From positions 62,001 to 126,000 of the forward strand of contig NZ_FQZY01000008.1 of assembly GCF_900142165.1 (NCBI RefSeq): DNA of 64,000 nt, written 5' to 3'. This document shows positions 45,087 through 53,565 of the stretch, piece by piece. Source of the stretch: Hespellia stercorisuis DSM 15480. Its GTDB lineage: Bacteria > Bacillota > Clostridia > Lachnospirales > Lachnospiraceae. Position numbers and translations under genes: made by a program. Position 1 is the stretch's first letter. Each line of letters starts with the position of its first letter. The notes under the pieces were generated by a model. It saw nothing but the letters and a program-made list of their open reading frames with translations. It was not told where the DNA came from and did no database searches.

Positions 45087-46160
45087 ATGGTTGAAGGAAA
45101 AATGAAAGTATGCGTGTTAACTGGAAAACAAAAATTAGAGTGGGCTGAATATGACATCCCGCAGGCAGGACCTGGAGAGTTACAGATTAAGCTTGAATAT
45201 GTTGGTGTATGTGGTTCAGATCTTCACTTTTATCAGGAAGGCTGCCTTGCGAACTGGACACTGGACGGACCGCTGGCACTGGGCCATGAGCCGGGCGGAG
45301 TGGTTACTGGTATCGGCGAGGGCGTAGAAGGATTTGCGGTCGGTGACAAGATTTCGATTGAGCCGGCAGTTCCATGCGGCAAATGCGAGGACTGCAGAAA
45401 AGGAAATTACAACCTCTGCAAGGACATCAAAATGCTTGCAATTCCGGGAGAGAGAGACGGCGTCAATGCAGAGTACTGCGTCCATGATGCGTCAATGTGC
45501 TATAAACTTCCAGAGGGAGTCAGCACGATGGCGGGCGGCCTGATCGAGCCACTGGCAGTCGGCATGCATGCGACAGAGCTGTCAAATGCGAAGATCGGCG
45601 AGTCGGCAATCGTACTGGGCAGCGGCTGCATCGGCCTCTGCACGATTATGAGCCTGAAAGCCCGCGGAGTATCAGAGATCTACGTTGCGGACGTGATGGA
45701 CAAGCGTTTGGAAAAAGCGATGGAGCTTGGCGCGACACGCGTGTTCAACAGCAGGAACGAGAGCATCGAAGAGTTTGCAAAAACACTGCCGGGCGGCGGA
45801 GTGGATCAGGTTTACGAGTGTGCAGGCAACAGAATCACGACACTGCAGAGCTGCCGTCTGATCAAGAGAGCCGGAAAGGTCACACTGGTAGGCGTTTCAC
45901 CGGAGCCTGTTCTCGAGCTGGACATCGCGACACTGAACGCGATGGAGGGAACCGTGTACTCTGTATATCGTTACAGAAACCTGTGGGACAAGGCAATCAA
46001 AGCAGTTGCATCAGGAGACATCCCGGTAGAAAAAGTGGTATCCCATATCTTTGCATTTGATGACTGTATCCATGCGATCCAGTACAGCCTGGAGCATAAA
46101 GATGAGGTAATTAAAGCTGTGGTATCCATGGTCGATAAAGAGAATAAAGTGATAAGCTAA
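45087..46160 (+). CDS. Zinc-dependent polyol (sorbitol/xylitol-type) dehydrogenase
   Basis: A 357-residue medium-chain dehydrogenase. Catalytic-zinc motif CGSDLHFYQEGC near residue 42 and GHEPGGVVTGIGEGVEGF. Structural-zinc cysteines are in CGKCEDCRKGNYNLC. The NAD-binding segment is AIVLGSGCIGLCTIMSLKA near residue 170, with YVADVMDKRLEKAMELGATR suggesting NAD. It would oxidise a polyol to the ketose used by the kinase upstream. The start is ATG 45087 with AAAGAGGTAATA upstream; the ATG at 45057 lacks a site. Confidence 0.9.
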   Translation: MVEGKMKVCVLTGKQKLEWAEYDIPQAGPGELQIKLEYVGVCGSDLHFYQEGCLANWTLDGPLALGHEPGGVVTGIGEGVEGFAVGDKISIEPAVPCGKCEDCRKGNYNLCKDIKMLAIPGERDGVNAEYCVHDASMCYKLPEGVSTMAGGLIEPLAVGMHATELSNAKIGESAIVLGSGCIGLCTIMSLKARGVSEIYVADVMDKRLEKAMELGATRVFNSRNESIEEFAKTLPGGGVDQVYECAGNRITTLQSCRLIKRAGKVTLVGVSPEPVLELDIATLNAMEGTVYSVYRYRNLWDKAIKAVASGDIPVEKVVSHIFAFDDCIHAIQYSLEHKDEVIKAVVSMVDKENKVIS

Positions 46161-46189
46161 TTATGTATGCATCCATTGCATCGGGGAGA

Positions 46190-46255
46190 GGTTTCTCCGG
46201 CTTATACCGGAACAGGGCAGTCTCGAGAACAGCGGGAGTGCCCTGTCCTGATAAA
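46190..46255 (+). other. Two hairpins ahead of the lipoprotein gene
   Basis: CCGG-cttata-CCGG near 46198, then CAGGGCA...TGCCCTG spanning about 46215-46247. Neither has a T-run; role unknown. Confidence 0.4.
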
Positions 46256-46282
46256 GAAGCCCGGATGAAAAGAGGAGCTATT

Positions 46283-47329
46283 ATGAAAAAATGTTTATTG
46301 GGAATTTTGATGGGACTGCTTGTTCTGTCAACGACCGCCTGTCAGCAGAAAATACCGAAGGAGCTGTCGGATTCGTATGTTACGGTCAAGAACTATACCG
46401 GGATCGAGATCGAAAAGGCAGAGGTGGAAAAGACAACGGATGAAAATGTAGATATGGTCGTCAATTATATGATGAGCAATTACATTGAAAGCAACGAACT
46501 CCCGGAGGACACGGAAATCACAGATGCGATAGTGAAAGAACTGTCGAACGGCGAGTATGAGACCGTTGAGGATTATAGAGCGTCTCTGCAGGAGCAGATA
46601 AAAGAAACCAGAAAGAAGACGGCAAAAGATGAGGAAGAGACCAGAGTCTGGGAGAAGGTGATGAACAATGCCGAGGTGAAAAAATACCCGGATTACCGCC
46701 TGAAACAGATCAAGGCCGATCTGGTGGAGCTGTATGAGCAGTATGCGGCACAGTGTTCGATGAGCTATGACGAATATATGGAATCGATCAAATTGGAAGA
46801 TTCTGATCTGGACAAGGCGGCGGAGGCCTCGCTGAAGCAGGAACTGGTTGCGGATGTGATCGCGGATCAGTTCGATCTCAGACCGACTGACGAGGAAGTG
46901 GAGCAGGCCGCGGCAGACTATGCGGAGGAATATAATTTTACGAGTGTGGAGCTTCTGTACAAACAGATTTCGAAGGAAGACATTCGGCGCATGGTGGTTC
47001 AGAACAATGTGAAGGCGTGGCTGACGGAACACTGCAGCTATGTCGAGTCGGATGAGTCGGACGACCCAGAAGAAGAGAGCAATGACGGAAGTGACAGCGC
47101 GGACAGCGTGAGTGGAACGGACAGTGCGAGTGAAATGGACAGCACGGGCAAAACAGACAGCACGAGTGGAACGGACAGTACGAGCGAAACGGACAGCACG
47201 AGTGGAATGGACAGTGCAAGTGCAACGGACAGCGCGGGTAGCACGGACAGTATGGACAAAACGGACAGTGCGAGTGAAACAGGAAGTACGAGCAGAACAG
47301 AGGGACAGACAGAAAGTCAAGGAGAGTAA
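46283..47329 (+). CDS. Trigger-factor-like lipoprotein with repetitive Ser/Thr/Asp tail
   Basis: A 348-residue exported protein. MKKCLLGILMGLLVLSTTAC forms a signal peptide with a weak lipobox (Cys20). Residues ~30-90 (SYVTVKNYTGIEIEKAEVEK) resemble the edge of the trigger factor PPIase domain, but most of that domain is missing. Residues ~90-250 are helical and look like the trigger factor C-terminal chaperone arms (YRLKQIKADLVELYEQYAAQ, LKQELVADVIADQFDLRPTD). The last ~90 residues are a low-complexity six-residue repeat (for example TDSTSG, MDSASA). No ribosome-binding domain. Probably an extracytoplasmic chaperone-like protein. Confidence 0.7.
   Translation: MKKCLLGILMGLLVLSTTACQQKIPKELSDSYVTVKNYTGIEIEKAEVEKTTDENVDMVVNYMMSNYIESNELPEDTEITDAIVKELSNGEYETVEDYRASLQEQIKETRKKTAKDEEETRVWEKVMNNAEVKKYPDYRLKQIKADLVELYEQYAAQCSMSYDEYMESIKLEDSDLDKAAEASLKQELVADVIADQFDLRPTDEEVEQAAADYAEEYNFTSVELLYKQISKEDIRRMVVQNNVKAWLTEHCSYVESDESDDPEEESNDGSDSADSVSGTDSASEMDSTGKTDSTSGTDSTSETDSTSGMDSASATDSAGSTDSMDKTDSASETGSTSRTEGQTESQGE
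47090..47310 (+). repeat. 18-bp tandem repeat array inside the lipoprotein gene
   Basis: About eleven imperfect copies of an 18-base unit built on acGGACAGYRCGAGYGgaa, encoding xTDS(T/A)S-type hexapeptides. The third-base variation keeps Asp/Ser/Thr, so the tail is under coding constraint. Confidence 0.75.
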
Positions 47330-47333
47330 AGCG

Positions 47334-48008
47334 ATGAAGACAAAAGTGATTATGATTCGTCATGGTGAGACGGACTGGAACGTATTGTGCAAATTTCTGG
47401 GGAGTGCCGACCGGCTGCTGACGGAAAAAGGCCGGAGACAGGCAGGATATGCAAGAGCGGCGCTGCAGAAAGAACAGATTGCCGCGATATATTCGAGCCC
47501 CATGCTCCGGGCGTACGAGACCGGCGAGATCATCAGAGGCGACCGGGATATCCCGATCATCCGGGATGACGGACTGATCGAAATAAACTGCGGTGCATGG
47601 GAAGGGCTGGATGGAAATGAAGTTGAGAAGAAGTATCCCGGACAGATGGATATGTGGGCGAACCATCCGGAACGGCTTCAGATCGACGGCGGCGGTGATT
47701 CCTTTGTCGATGTTCAGAACCGGATCGTAGAAGCGTTCTGGCGAATCGTGAATGCGAACAGAGGAAAGACAATTCTGATCACATCCCACATGATCTGTCT
47801 CACGCTGCTGCTGATTTATTTTGACAAAAAAGAAATCAAAGATATGTGGAATGTAAAACCGCTTGCCAACGGAGCACTGAATATCGTGGAAGTATCGGAG
47901 GATGACCGGGTGGAAATCACAGCTTGGAGTGATGACACCTTTGTTCCGGAGGAAGACAAAAAGGGAAGTGTTCTGGTTGCAGGGCGAAATTATATTGATG
48001 AGGAATAA
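47334..48008 (+). CDS. Histidine phosphatase (phosphoglycerate mutase-like)
   Basis: A 224-residue phosphohydrolase. MIRHGETDWN carries the RHG catalytic His, AIYSSPMLRAYETGEII and EINCGAWEGLDGNEVEKKYP are the CobC/PhoE-like blocks, and TSHMICLTLLL holds the second His. The start is ATG 47334 with AAGGAGAG upstream. The long N-terminal extension seen in frame is the antiparallel reading of the neighbouring repeat and is rejected. It may hydrolyse a sugar phosphate from the nearby pathways. Five bases follow the lipoprotein stop. Confidence 0.9.
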   Translation: MKTKVIMIRHGETDWNVLCKFLGSADRLLTEKGRRQAGYARAALQKEQIAAIYSSPMLRAYETGEIIRGDRDIPIIRDDGLIEINCGAWEGLDGNEVEKKYPGQMDMWANHPERLQIDGGGDSFVDVQNRIVEAFWRIVNANRGKTILITSHMICLTLLLIYFDKKEIKDMWNVKPLANGALNIVEVSEDDRVEITAWSDDTFVPEEDKKGSVLVAGRNYIDEE

Positions 48009-48012
48009 ACAC

Positions 48013-48040
48013 AAATGACGCAGGAGACTGCGTCATTTGC
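48013..48040. terminator. Terminator hairpin shared by convergent genes
   Basis: AAATGACGCAG (48013-48023) pairs exactly with CTGCGTCATTT (48028-48038), loop GAGA. It overlaps the last codons of the DeoR gene. Confidence 0.75.
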
Positions 48041-48833
48041 TGCATCCATTGTAATGATGTTCGATCCGGGCTGTCTCCGGATCGACGATAACCACCTCTT
48101 TTTTCAGGGAAACGGCTTTGTCAATAATTTCCTGCGGTGTCTTGTTGTCGGTGATGATGGCGTCGATCTCGTTGAGCGGAATCGAATTACACAGGGAGGT
48201 GTGCTCACACTTGGTGTGATCGATCAGCAGAATCGTCTTTCTGGCAATAGAGACCAGAGTTTTCTTGGTCTCTACCAGGGGATAGGTGTGCTCGAAAGCA
48301 CCGCCGGGAATCCGGAATGCTCTCGCGGAGATGAAAGCGATATCTGCGGGGTGCTGTCTTAGGGCATCCCGGTCATCAGCCATGATGGACTTGGTGCGGT
48401 GATAGAGCATCCCGCCCACCAGATAGGTCTGGATGTTCTCCCGGTCGGAGAGCTCCACGGCTGTCATAAGGTTGGAGGTGATCACGGAGAGCGAGATGTT
48501 ATCAGGCAGAAACCGGGTGACGGTGTGAGCCGTGGTCCCGGAATCGATGCAGATGACACTGTAGGGCTTGATGAACTGTACGGCCGCTTTGGCGATGGCC
48601 TCTTTTTCGTATTGGTGTTCATCGAGCTGCTCGTGGAAATAAGTTGGCTTTGCCTCCTTTACCAGATAAGCGCAGCCGTGTTTCCTCCGGATCAATCCCA
48701 TGGCCTCGAGCTCATTCAGATCGCGGCGGATCGTCATCTCGCTGCATTCCATTGCGTCGGACAGTTCTGTGGAGGTGCAGATCATCTCGTTCTCCAGCAT
48801 TTCCATTATTTTTGCGTGTCGGTCTTTTTTCAT
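48033..48833 (-). CDS. DeoR-family transcriptional regulator
   Basis: A 266-residue repressor. N-terminal winged helix (KIMEMLENEMICTSTELSDA, ECSEMTIRRDLNELEAMGLI, residues ~8-50) with the DeoR signature R-R-D-L. The DeoRC sensor domain has DSGTTAHTVTRFL near residue 100 and VETKKTLVSIARKTILLIDH. It probably binds a sugar phosphate. The start is ATG 48833 with AAAGGA upstream; the longer ORF start at 48983 is rejected. It is divergent from the E1-E2-E3 cluster, its probable target. Confidence 0.9.
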   Translation of the reverse strand: MKKDRHAKIMEMLENEMICTSTELSDAMECSEMTIRRDLNELEAMGLIRRKHGCAYLVKEAKPTYFHEQLDEHQYEKEAIAKAAVQFIKPYSVICIDSGTTAHTVTRFLPDNISLSVITSNLMTAVELSDRENIQTYLVGGMLYHRTKSIMADDRDALRQHPADIAFISARAFRIPGGAFEHTYPLVETKKTLVSIARKTILLIDHTKCEHTSLCNSIPLNEIDAIITDNKTPQEIIDKAVSLKKEVVIVDPETARIEHHYNGCSK

Positions 48834-49155
48834 AATGCAGATCCTTTCCTTTTGCGTAAGGTTACGGGAAAACGGCGAAGCAGATTCCGGGTATCGGGTA
48901 GTGTTCCCGTTTCTGATATGCGGAGCAGTGAAGCGTATCAGATTTCTGTATCCTATCATAAAACTTTTTTGGCAATAAAACAAGCGAAAACAATAAAAAT
49001 GTTATAAATCAAACAAAAATGGAAGGAAAATGGTTGGTAACGAACATAATGAATACGCTGATTTGTTGAATAACGAACTTTGTCACGCTATAATATGTAT
49101 ATAAAGAAACAAACAATGTTGACAAGAATATCAGATAAGATAAGGAGATGACATT
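48834..49155. promoter_or_regulatory. DeoR / 2-oxoacid dehydrogenase cluster control region
   Basis: The plus-strand promoter is TTGAAT (49066-49071), 17 bases, TATAAT (49089-49094). TAACGAAC occurs at 49038-49045 and 49071-49078, 33 bases apart (three helical turns); the second copy abuts the -35. These are candidate DeoR sites. GATAAGGAGATGAC precedes the E1 alpha ATG. The left ~150 bases show nothing else. Confidence 0.6.
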
Positions 49156-50139
49156 ATGTTCAAGATGCCAGAAAAAGAACGCGCGATCGGGATGTACAAA
49201 AAAATGTGCGAGATCCGCCAATACGAGGAAACGATTTATTACTTGTTCCTGGAGGGGATTATGCCGGGAACCATCCACCAGTCACATGGTCAGGAGGCCT
49301 GTGCGGTGGGGATGATCTATGACCTGAGAAAAGAGGACTACATTCTGACGACACACAGACCGGCGGGTCATGATCTGGCAAAAGGTGTTTCCCTTCGCTC
49401 CATGATGTGCGAGATGTTCGGAAAGGCAGAAGGATGCTGCAAAGGAAAGGGCGGAGCGATGCACACCGGCGACATTTCCGTGGGAGCTGTGACGGCGAAC
49501 GCGATCGTCGGAGGCAATTTACCGATTGCTGCCGGGGTGGCACTGCGATGCAAGATGCTGAAGACGGATAACGTGGCGGTCTGCTTTTTCGGGGACGGTG
49601 CCAGCAACGAGGGCTCTTTCCACGAAGCACTGAACGCGGCCGCAGTCTGGAAACTTCCGGTGGTATATGTCTGCGAAAACAATCTGTATTCTGCGACAAC
49701 GTCCATCAAGATGACCTGTAACCTGGAAAATGTGGCGGCGGACAGAGGATTAGCATATGGGATTCCTTCGGAGGTCGTGGACGGAAATGATGTGCTCGCG
49801 ATCAATGAAGCGGCAGAGCGGGCGATTGAACGGGCGAGAAAAGGAGAAGGGCCGACCATCCTGGAATTAAAAACATACCGGATCGGCGGTCATTCCAGAA
49901 ACGATGCCTGCGGCTATAGAACGGAAGAGGAAGAAAAAGAGTGGTTTTCGAGAGACCCGATTGCAAGTTTTCGAGCGAGGCTGTTGAATGAAGGCGTTGC
50001 GTCGGAGGAAGAACTTCAGAAAATAGAGGAAGAGATCCAGGCGCAGATCGATGCGGAAGTAGAGTATGCGCAGAACGCACCGGATCCGGAACCGGAGTCA
50101 GCACTGAGAGAAGTGTATTGGGAAGGAGGAATCGCATAA
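49156..50139 (+). CDS. 2-oxoacid dehydrogenase E1 alpha subunit (acetoin/pyruvate type)
   Basis: A 327-residue ThDP-dependent decarboxylase subunit. GTIHQSHGQEACAVGMIYDL near residue 37, HTGDISVGAVTANAIVGGNL, and the ThDP/Mg motif GDGASNEGSFHEALNAAAVW ending in CENN near residue 175. THRPAGHD replaces the usual YRxHG/H turn. The closest recalled families are acetoin dehydrogenase AcoA and pyruvate dehydrogenase E1 alpha. In a presumed strict anaerobe that should use ferredoxin enzymes for pyruvate, a dedicated substrate is likely. The stop overlaps the E1 beta start by one base (TAATG). Confidence 0.9.
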   Translation: MFKMPEKERAIGMYKKMCEIRQYEETIYYLFLEGIMPGTIHQSHGQEACAVGMIYDLRKEDYILTTHRPAGHDLAKGVSLRSMMCEMFGKAEGCCKGKGGAMHTGDISVGAVTANAIVGGNLPIAAGVALRCKMLKTDNVAVCFFGDGASNEGSFHEALNAAAVWKLPVVYVCENNLYSATTSIKMTCNLENVAADRGLAYGIPSEVVDGNDVLAINEAAERAIERARKGEGPTILELKTYRIGGHSRNDACGYRTEEEEKEWFSRDPIASFRARLLNEGVASEEELQKIEEEIQAQIDAEVEYAQNAPDPEPESALREVYWEGGIA

Positions 50140-51152
50140 TGGCAGAATTATCAATTGCAGATGCATTAAAACAGGCATTACAGGAAGAAATGAGAAGAGA
50201 CGAAACCGTATTTTGTCTCGGGGAAGATGTAGATATCAAAGGAGGTATGGGCGGTGCATTCACCGTTACAAAGGGATTGCTCGATGAGTTCGGACCGGAA
50301 AGAGTCCTAAACACACCGATCGCCGAGATCCTGATCTCCGGCGTATGTGTCGGGGCAGGCATGACGGGGATGCGGCCGGTCGCGGACCTTCAATATGGAG
50401 ATTTTCTGTTCTGCATGATGGACCAGTTGGTGAACCAGGCCGCCAAAATGTGCTACATGTCAGGCGGTAAGGTCCACATCCCGATGGTTATGAGAGCACC
50501 CTGCGGCGCAACGAACCGTGGCGCGCAGCATGCGCAGAGCCTGGAGAGCTACTTTATCCATGTTCCCGGCCTGAAGGTGATCTGCCCATCCACACCGTAT
50601 GATGCGAAGGGACTGATGAAGCAGGCAATCCGCGACGACAACCCGGTACTGGTCTTTGAGCATAAACTGCTGTACGGAGGAGCCCGGAAAGAAAAAGATG
50701 CGATCAAGATTGCCGGGGAAGTGCCGGAGGGCGATTACACTGTAGAATTTGGAAAAGCGGCGGTCAGAAAAGAAGGAAAAGATATCACGATCGTTGCCAA
50801 TCTTCTGATGAGCTACCGTGCGCAGGAGGCTGCAAAGGTGCTGGAGGAAGAGGGGATCAGCTGTGAGGTGATCGACCCGAGAACGCTGGTTCCATTCGAC
50901 TACGAGACGGTGGAAAAATCCGTGAAAAAAACCGGAAAGCTGATGATTGTGCATGAAGATACGTACACCGGAGGATGGGGCGCGCAGGTCTCCTCACATT
51001 TTGCGGAACATAACATTTACGATCTGGATGCACCGATCAAGGTGGTTGCCGCTTATGACACACCAATCCCGTTCGCATCACCGATGGAGGATTTCGTGAT
51101 TCCCTCCACAGAACGGATCCTTGAGGCGGCGAGAGAACTGGCGAAAGCGTAA
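50139..51152 (+). CDS. 2-oxoacid dehydrogenase E1 beta subunit
   Basis: A 337-residue transketolase-like subunit. It starts MAELSIADALKQALQEEMRR, with FCLGEDVDIKGGMGGAFTVT, RVLNTPIAEILISGVCVGAG and GGKVHIPMVMRAPCGATNRG in the order expected for AcoB/PdhB. DPRTLVPFDYETVEKSVKKT and HEDTYTGGWGAQVSSHFAE begin the C-terminal domain. ATG 50139 overlaps the alpha stop and has GGAAGGAGG upstream; the ORF's extra seven residues come from read-back into alpha. Forms an alpha2-beta2 E1 with its neighbour. Confidence 0.92.
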   Translation: MAELSIADALKQALQEEMRRDETVFCLGEDVDIKGGMGGAFTVTKGLLDEFGPERVLNTPIAEILISGVCVGAGMTGMRPVADLQYGDFLFCMMDQLVNQAAKMCYMSGGKVHIPMVMRAPCGATNRGAQHAQSLESYFIHVPGLKVICPSTPYDAKGLMKQAIRDDNPVLVFEHKLLYGGARKEKDAIKIAGEVPEGDYTVEFGKAAVRKEGKDITIVANLLMSYRAQEAAKVLEEEGISCEVIDPRTLVPFDYETVEKSVKKTGKLMIVHEDTYTGGWGAQVSSHFAEHNIYDLDAPIKVVAAYDTPIPFASPMEDFVIPSTERILEAARELAKA

Positions 51153-51227
51153 AGGACAAAAACGTAGTGACAGAAATGAAGAGTCGAAGCGAACTGGTGA
51201 AGCAGAGTGATAAGAAGGAGAATGGAT

Positions 51228-52142
51228 ATGAGTAGAATTTCGGTTGATAAATTAATGAAGCATGCGTTGGAAAATAAATATGCGGTAGGATACTTTGAAA
51301 GCTGGAATCTGGAGTCCACACTGGCGGTGGTGAGAGCGGCGGAAAATATGAAATCGCCGGTAATGATCGGGGTGTGCGGAACCTACATCGGGGAGCCGGA
51401 GAGAAAATACAAAGAGAGTCTGAGCGTGTATCAGGCGATGCTCGCCCAGATCGCGGAGGAGGCGTCTGTTCCGGTCGCACTGCTCCTCAATGAATCCGAC
51501 GACGAGGCAATGGTATTGAAGGCGGCCGAGAGCGGATTCGATATGGTGATGTTCGCGCCGGTGTTCGCATCGGATGCAATTCCGCTGCAGGAGCTGACGG
51601 CAATTCAGAAACGAATCGCAGAGGCGGCGCATAAAAACGGTGTGGCGGTCGAGGGCGAAGTCGGCGAGCTCCCGCTCTTTAACTCGGCAACAGGAGAGAT
51701 GCACGAGGGCGAGGATACCGACCCGGAGGTGTGTTATAACTTTGTGAAAGAGACGGGAATTGATACGGTCGCGGTCGCGGTCGGAAACTGCCATCTGAAA
51801 GAGGACGGAATGGTGAAGATCAACTACGATGCGCTGAAGATCCTCTCAGAAAAAATTGATATTCCGCTTGTCCTCCACGGGGGTACCAGTATTGCCAGAG
51901 AAGATCTGACAAAAGCGGCATCCATGGGCGTGGCGAAGGTAAATTTCGGAACGGGTATGAAGCGCGCGGTCCTCAATGTGATGAAGCAATACCTGGCTGA
52001 GAATGATGTGGATAAGATGGACCCGAATGACGTTCTCGGACGCGGTGCCCAGAAGGATATCATGGTGAAGGAGCAGGAGGCGGTCATCCAATATGTGGAG
52101 GAGACCATAAAAGCCATGAACGGCGAAAATAAGGCATTTTAA
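51228..52142 (+). CDS. Class II aldolase-like protein with altered active site
   Basis: A 304-residue (beta/alpha)8 protein of the fructose/tagatose-bisphosphate aldolase family. VEGEVGELP (Glu142/144), GNCHL (His189) and VLHGGTSIA (His217) keep parts of the zinc and phosphate sites. In place of the usual HLDHG it has LLNES at 86-90: the catalytic Asp is Asn88 and the first zinc His is Glu89. YFESWNLES replaces the family's AFNxxNLE. It is therefore either a metal-altered enzyme with another reaction or inactive as an aldolase. It sits between E1 beta and E2. The start is ATG 51228 with AAGGAG seven bases upstream. Confidence 0.8.
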   Translation: MSRISVDKLMKHALENKYAVGYFESWNLESTLAVVRAAENMKSPVMIGVCGTYIGEPERKYKESLSVYQAMLAQIAEEASVPVALLLNESDDEAMVLKAAESGFDMVMFAPVFASDAIPLQELTAIQKRIAEAAHKNGVAVEGEVGELPLFNSATGEMHEGEDTDPEVCYNFVKETGIDTVAVAVGNCHLKEDGMVKINYDALKILSEKIDIPLVLHGGTSIAREDLTKAASMGVAKVNFGTGMKRAVLNVMKQYLAENDVDKMDPNDVLGRGAQKDIMVKEQEAVIQYVEETIKAMNGENKAF

Positions 52143-52171
52143 CATCTGGTACAGGTTATGGAGGAATTGTG

Positions 52172-53494
52172 ATGATAAAAGAGATTAAAATGCCGGCCGG
52201 TGGTCAGACAACGGATACTTCGACGATTGGCACCTGGCTGGTGAAAAAAGGCGATAAGGTAAAACGGGGGGATGCCCTTCTGGAAATCGAGACAGACAAG
52301 GCGACCCTGACGGTGGAAAGTTTTGCGAAGGGGACCGTACTGGCCCTCTTGGCAGAGGAGGGAGACCAGCGAAGTGCCGGTGACGTGATCGCGCTGGTCG
52401 GAGAAGAGAGCGATGCGGCGGAGGCAGAGCAGCGTTTGAGCGGCGGTGCGGCAGCAGCGGAGCGCGGTTCAGGTCATGATGCGGCCTCGTACAGTACCGG
52501 AGCAGCTCCGGCGCAGGAGGACGAGTACCAGCCTATCGACAAATCCATGCCGACGCGCTATGCCGGAGAAGAAGCATCCGGGACGGAACGGGGAGCCGCG
52601 GCAGACCAGAGCGCGCCGGGGAATAAAAAAGTATGGCTGGCGGACGTGAAGGCGATGCCGAACGCGAAGAAAACCGCATGGGATAACGGCGTGTCCCTCG
52701 AGGCGGTCGCGGAGTTTACCGGAAAAGACATTCTGAAACGCCGGGATGTGGAAAACTATATTGAAAACAGCCGGATGATGGGGACAGAGCCCGGGGCGGC
52801 GAAGGAGCAGGCACCGGAGGAACAGATGATTCCGCACACCACGATGCGCAGAGTGATTGCGAGAAGAATGACGGAGAGCGCACAGACCATTCCTGTATTC
52901 TCCGCGACGGTAGTGGTGGACATGACGAGGTGCATCGAATTTCGGAAGACGGTAAACGCGGCGGGAACACGGAAAATATCATTCAATGATATCCTCTTCA
53001 AATGCATGACGGCCGCGATCCGCCAATACCCGCTGATCAATGCGACCTACACAGAGGAAGGCACGATCGTGCACCGGGCAGTCAACATCGGACTTGCAGT
53101 GTCCGTGGAGGGTGGACTGGTGGTTCCGGTGGTGAAGGATGTCTCTTCCAGGACCATCTCAGAAATAGCGGTGGCGAACAAAGAAAATATTGCGAAGGCA
53201 AGAGCAGGAAAGCTGGCGCCGGACGATATGTCAGGCGGAACCATCACCCTGTCCAATCTCGGAATGTATGCCATCGATCAGTTCCAGGCAATCATCAATC
53301 CGCCGGAGTCCTGTATACTGGCAGTCGGTGCGACAGAAGACCGGCCGGTGCTGGTGGATGGAGAATGGAAGAGCGTGCCGACGATGAAGATCACGGCGAG
53401 CTTTGACCACCGCATTATCGATGGAGCCTGCGGAGCACAGTTTTTGACAGAACTGAAGAAAGTAATTGAGAATCCGGCACTGGCACTGCTCTGA
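52172..53494 (+). CDS. 2-oxoacid dehydrogenase E2 acyltransferase
   Basis: A 440-residue dihydrolipoamide acyltransferase. One lipoyl domain (residues ~1-78) with the lipoate lysine at 43 in EIETDKAT. An Ala/Glu/Gly-rich linker. A peripheral subunit-binding domain near residues 150-190 (MPNAKKTAWDNGVSLEAVAE). The C-terminal catalytic domain starts near residue 218 (IPHTTMRRVIARRMTESAQT) and ends with the HxxxDG motif in DHRIIDGACGAQFL. The start is ATG 52172 with GGAGG seven bases upstream. Forms the core that E1 and E3 bind. Confidence 0.92.
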   Translation: MIKEIKMPAGGQTTDTSTIGTWLVKKGDKVKRGDALLEIETDKATLTVESFAKGTVLALLAEEGDQRSAGDVIALVGEESDAAEAEQRLSGGAAAAERGSGHDAASYSTGAAPAQEDEYQPIDKSMPTRYAGEEASGTERGAAADQSAPGNKKVWLADVKAMPNAKKTAWDNGVSLEAVAEFTGKDILKRRDVENYIENSRMMGTEPGAAKEQAPEEQMIPHTTMRRVIARRMTESAQTIPVFSATVVVDMTRCIEFRKTVNAAGTRKISFNDILFKCMTAAIRQYPLINATYTEEGTIVHRAVNIGLAVSVEGGLVVPVVKDVSSRTISEIAVANKENIAKARAGKLAPDDMSGGTITLSNLGMYAIDQFQAIINPPESCILAVGATEDRPVLVDGEWKSVPTMKITASFDHRIIDGACGAQFLTELKKVIENPALALL

Positions 53495-53565
53495 TACGGC
53501 ATCTGTTCATTTGCTGAGAACAGATTCAGGATGGGCGGATATCCGAACACAAGGGAGATGAAGAA

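Noticed and set aside
47090-47310. CRISPR-like array
   Set aside because: Repeats are contiguous 18-mers with no unique spacers and stay in coding frame.
46328-47320. Long antisense ORF opposite the lipoprotein gene
   Set aside because: Arg/Thr/Val repeats are the mirror of the 18-bp array; no start signal and the sense gene is convincing.
47112-47333. Arg/Lys-rich N-terminal extension of the histidine phosphatase
   Set aside because: It is the repeat array in another frame; ATG 47334 has a clear ribosome site and the family start.
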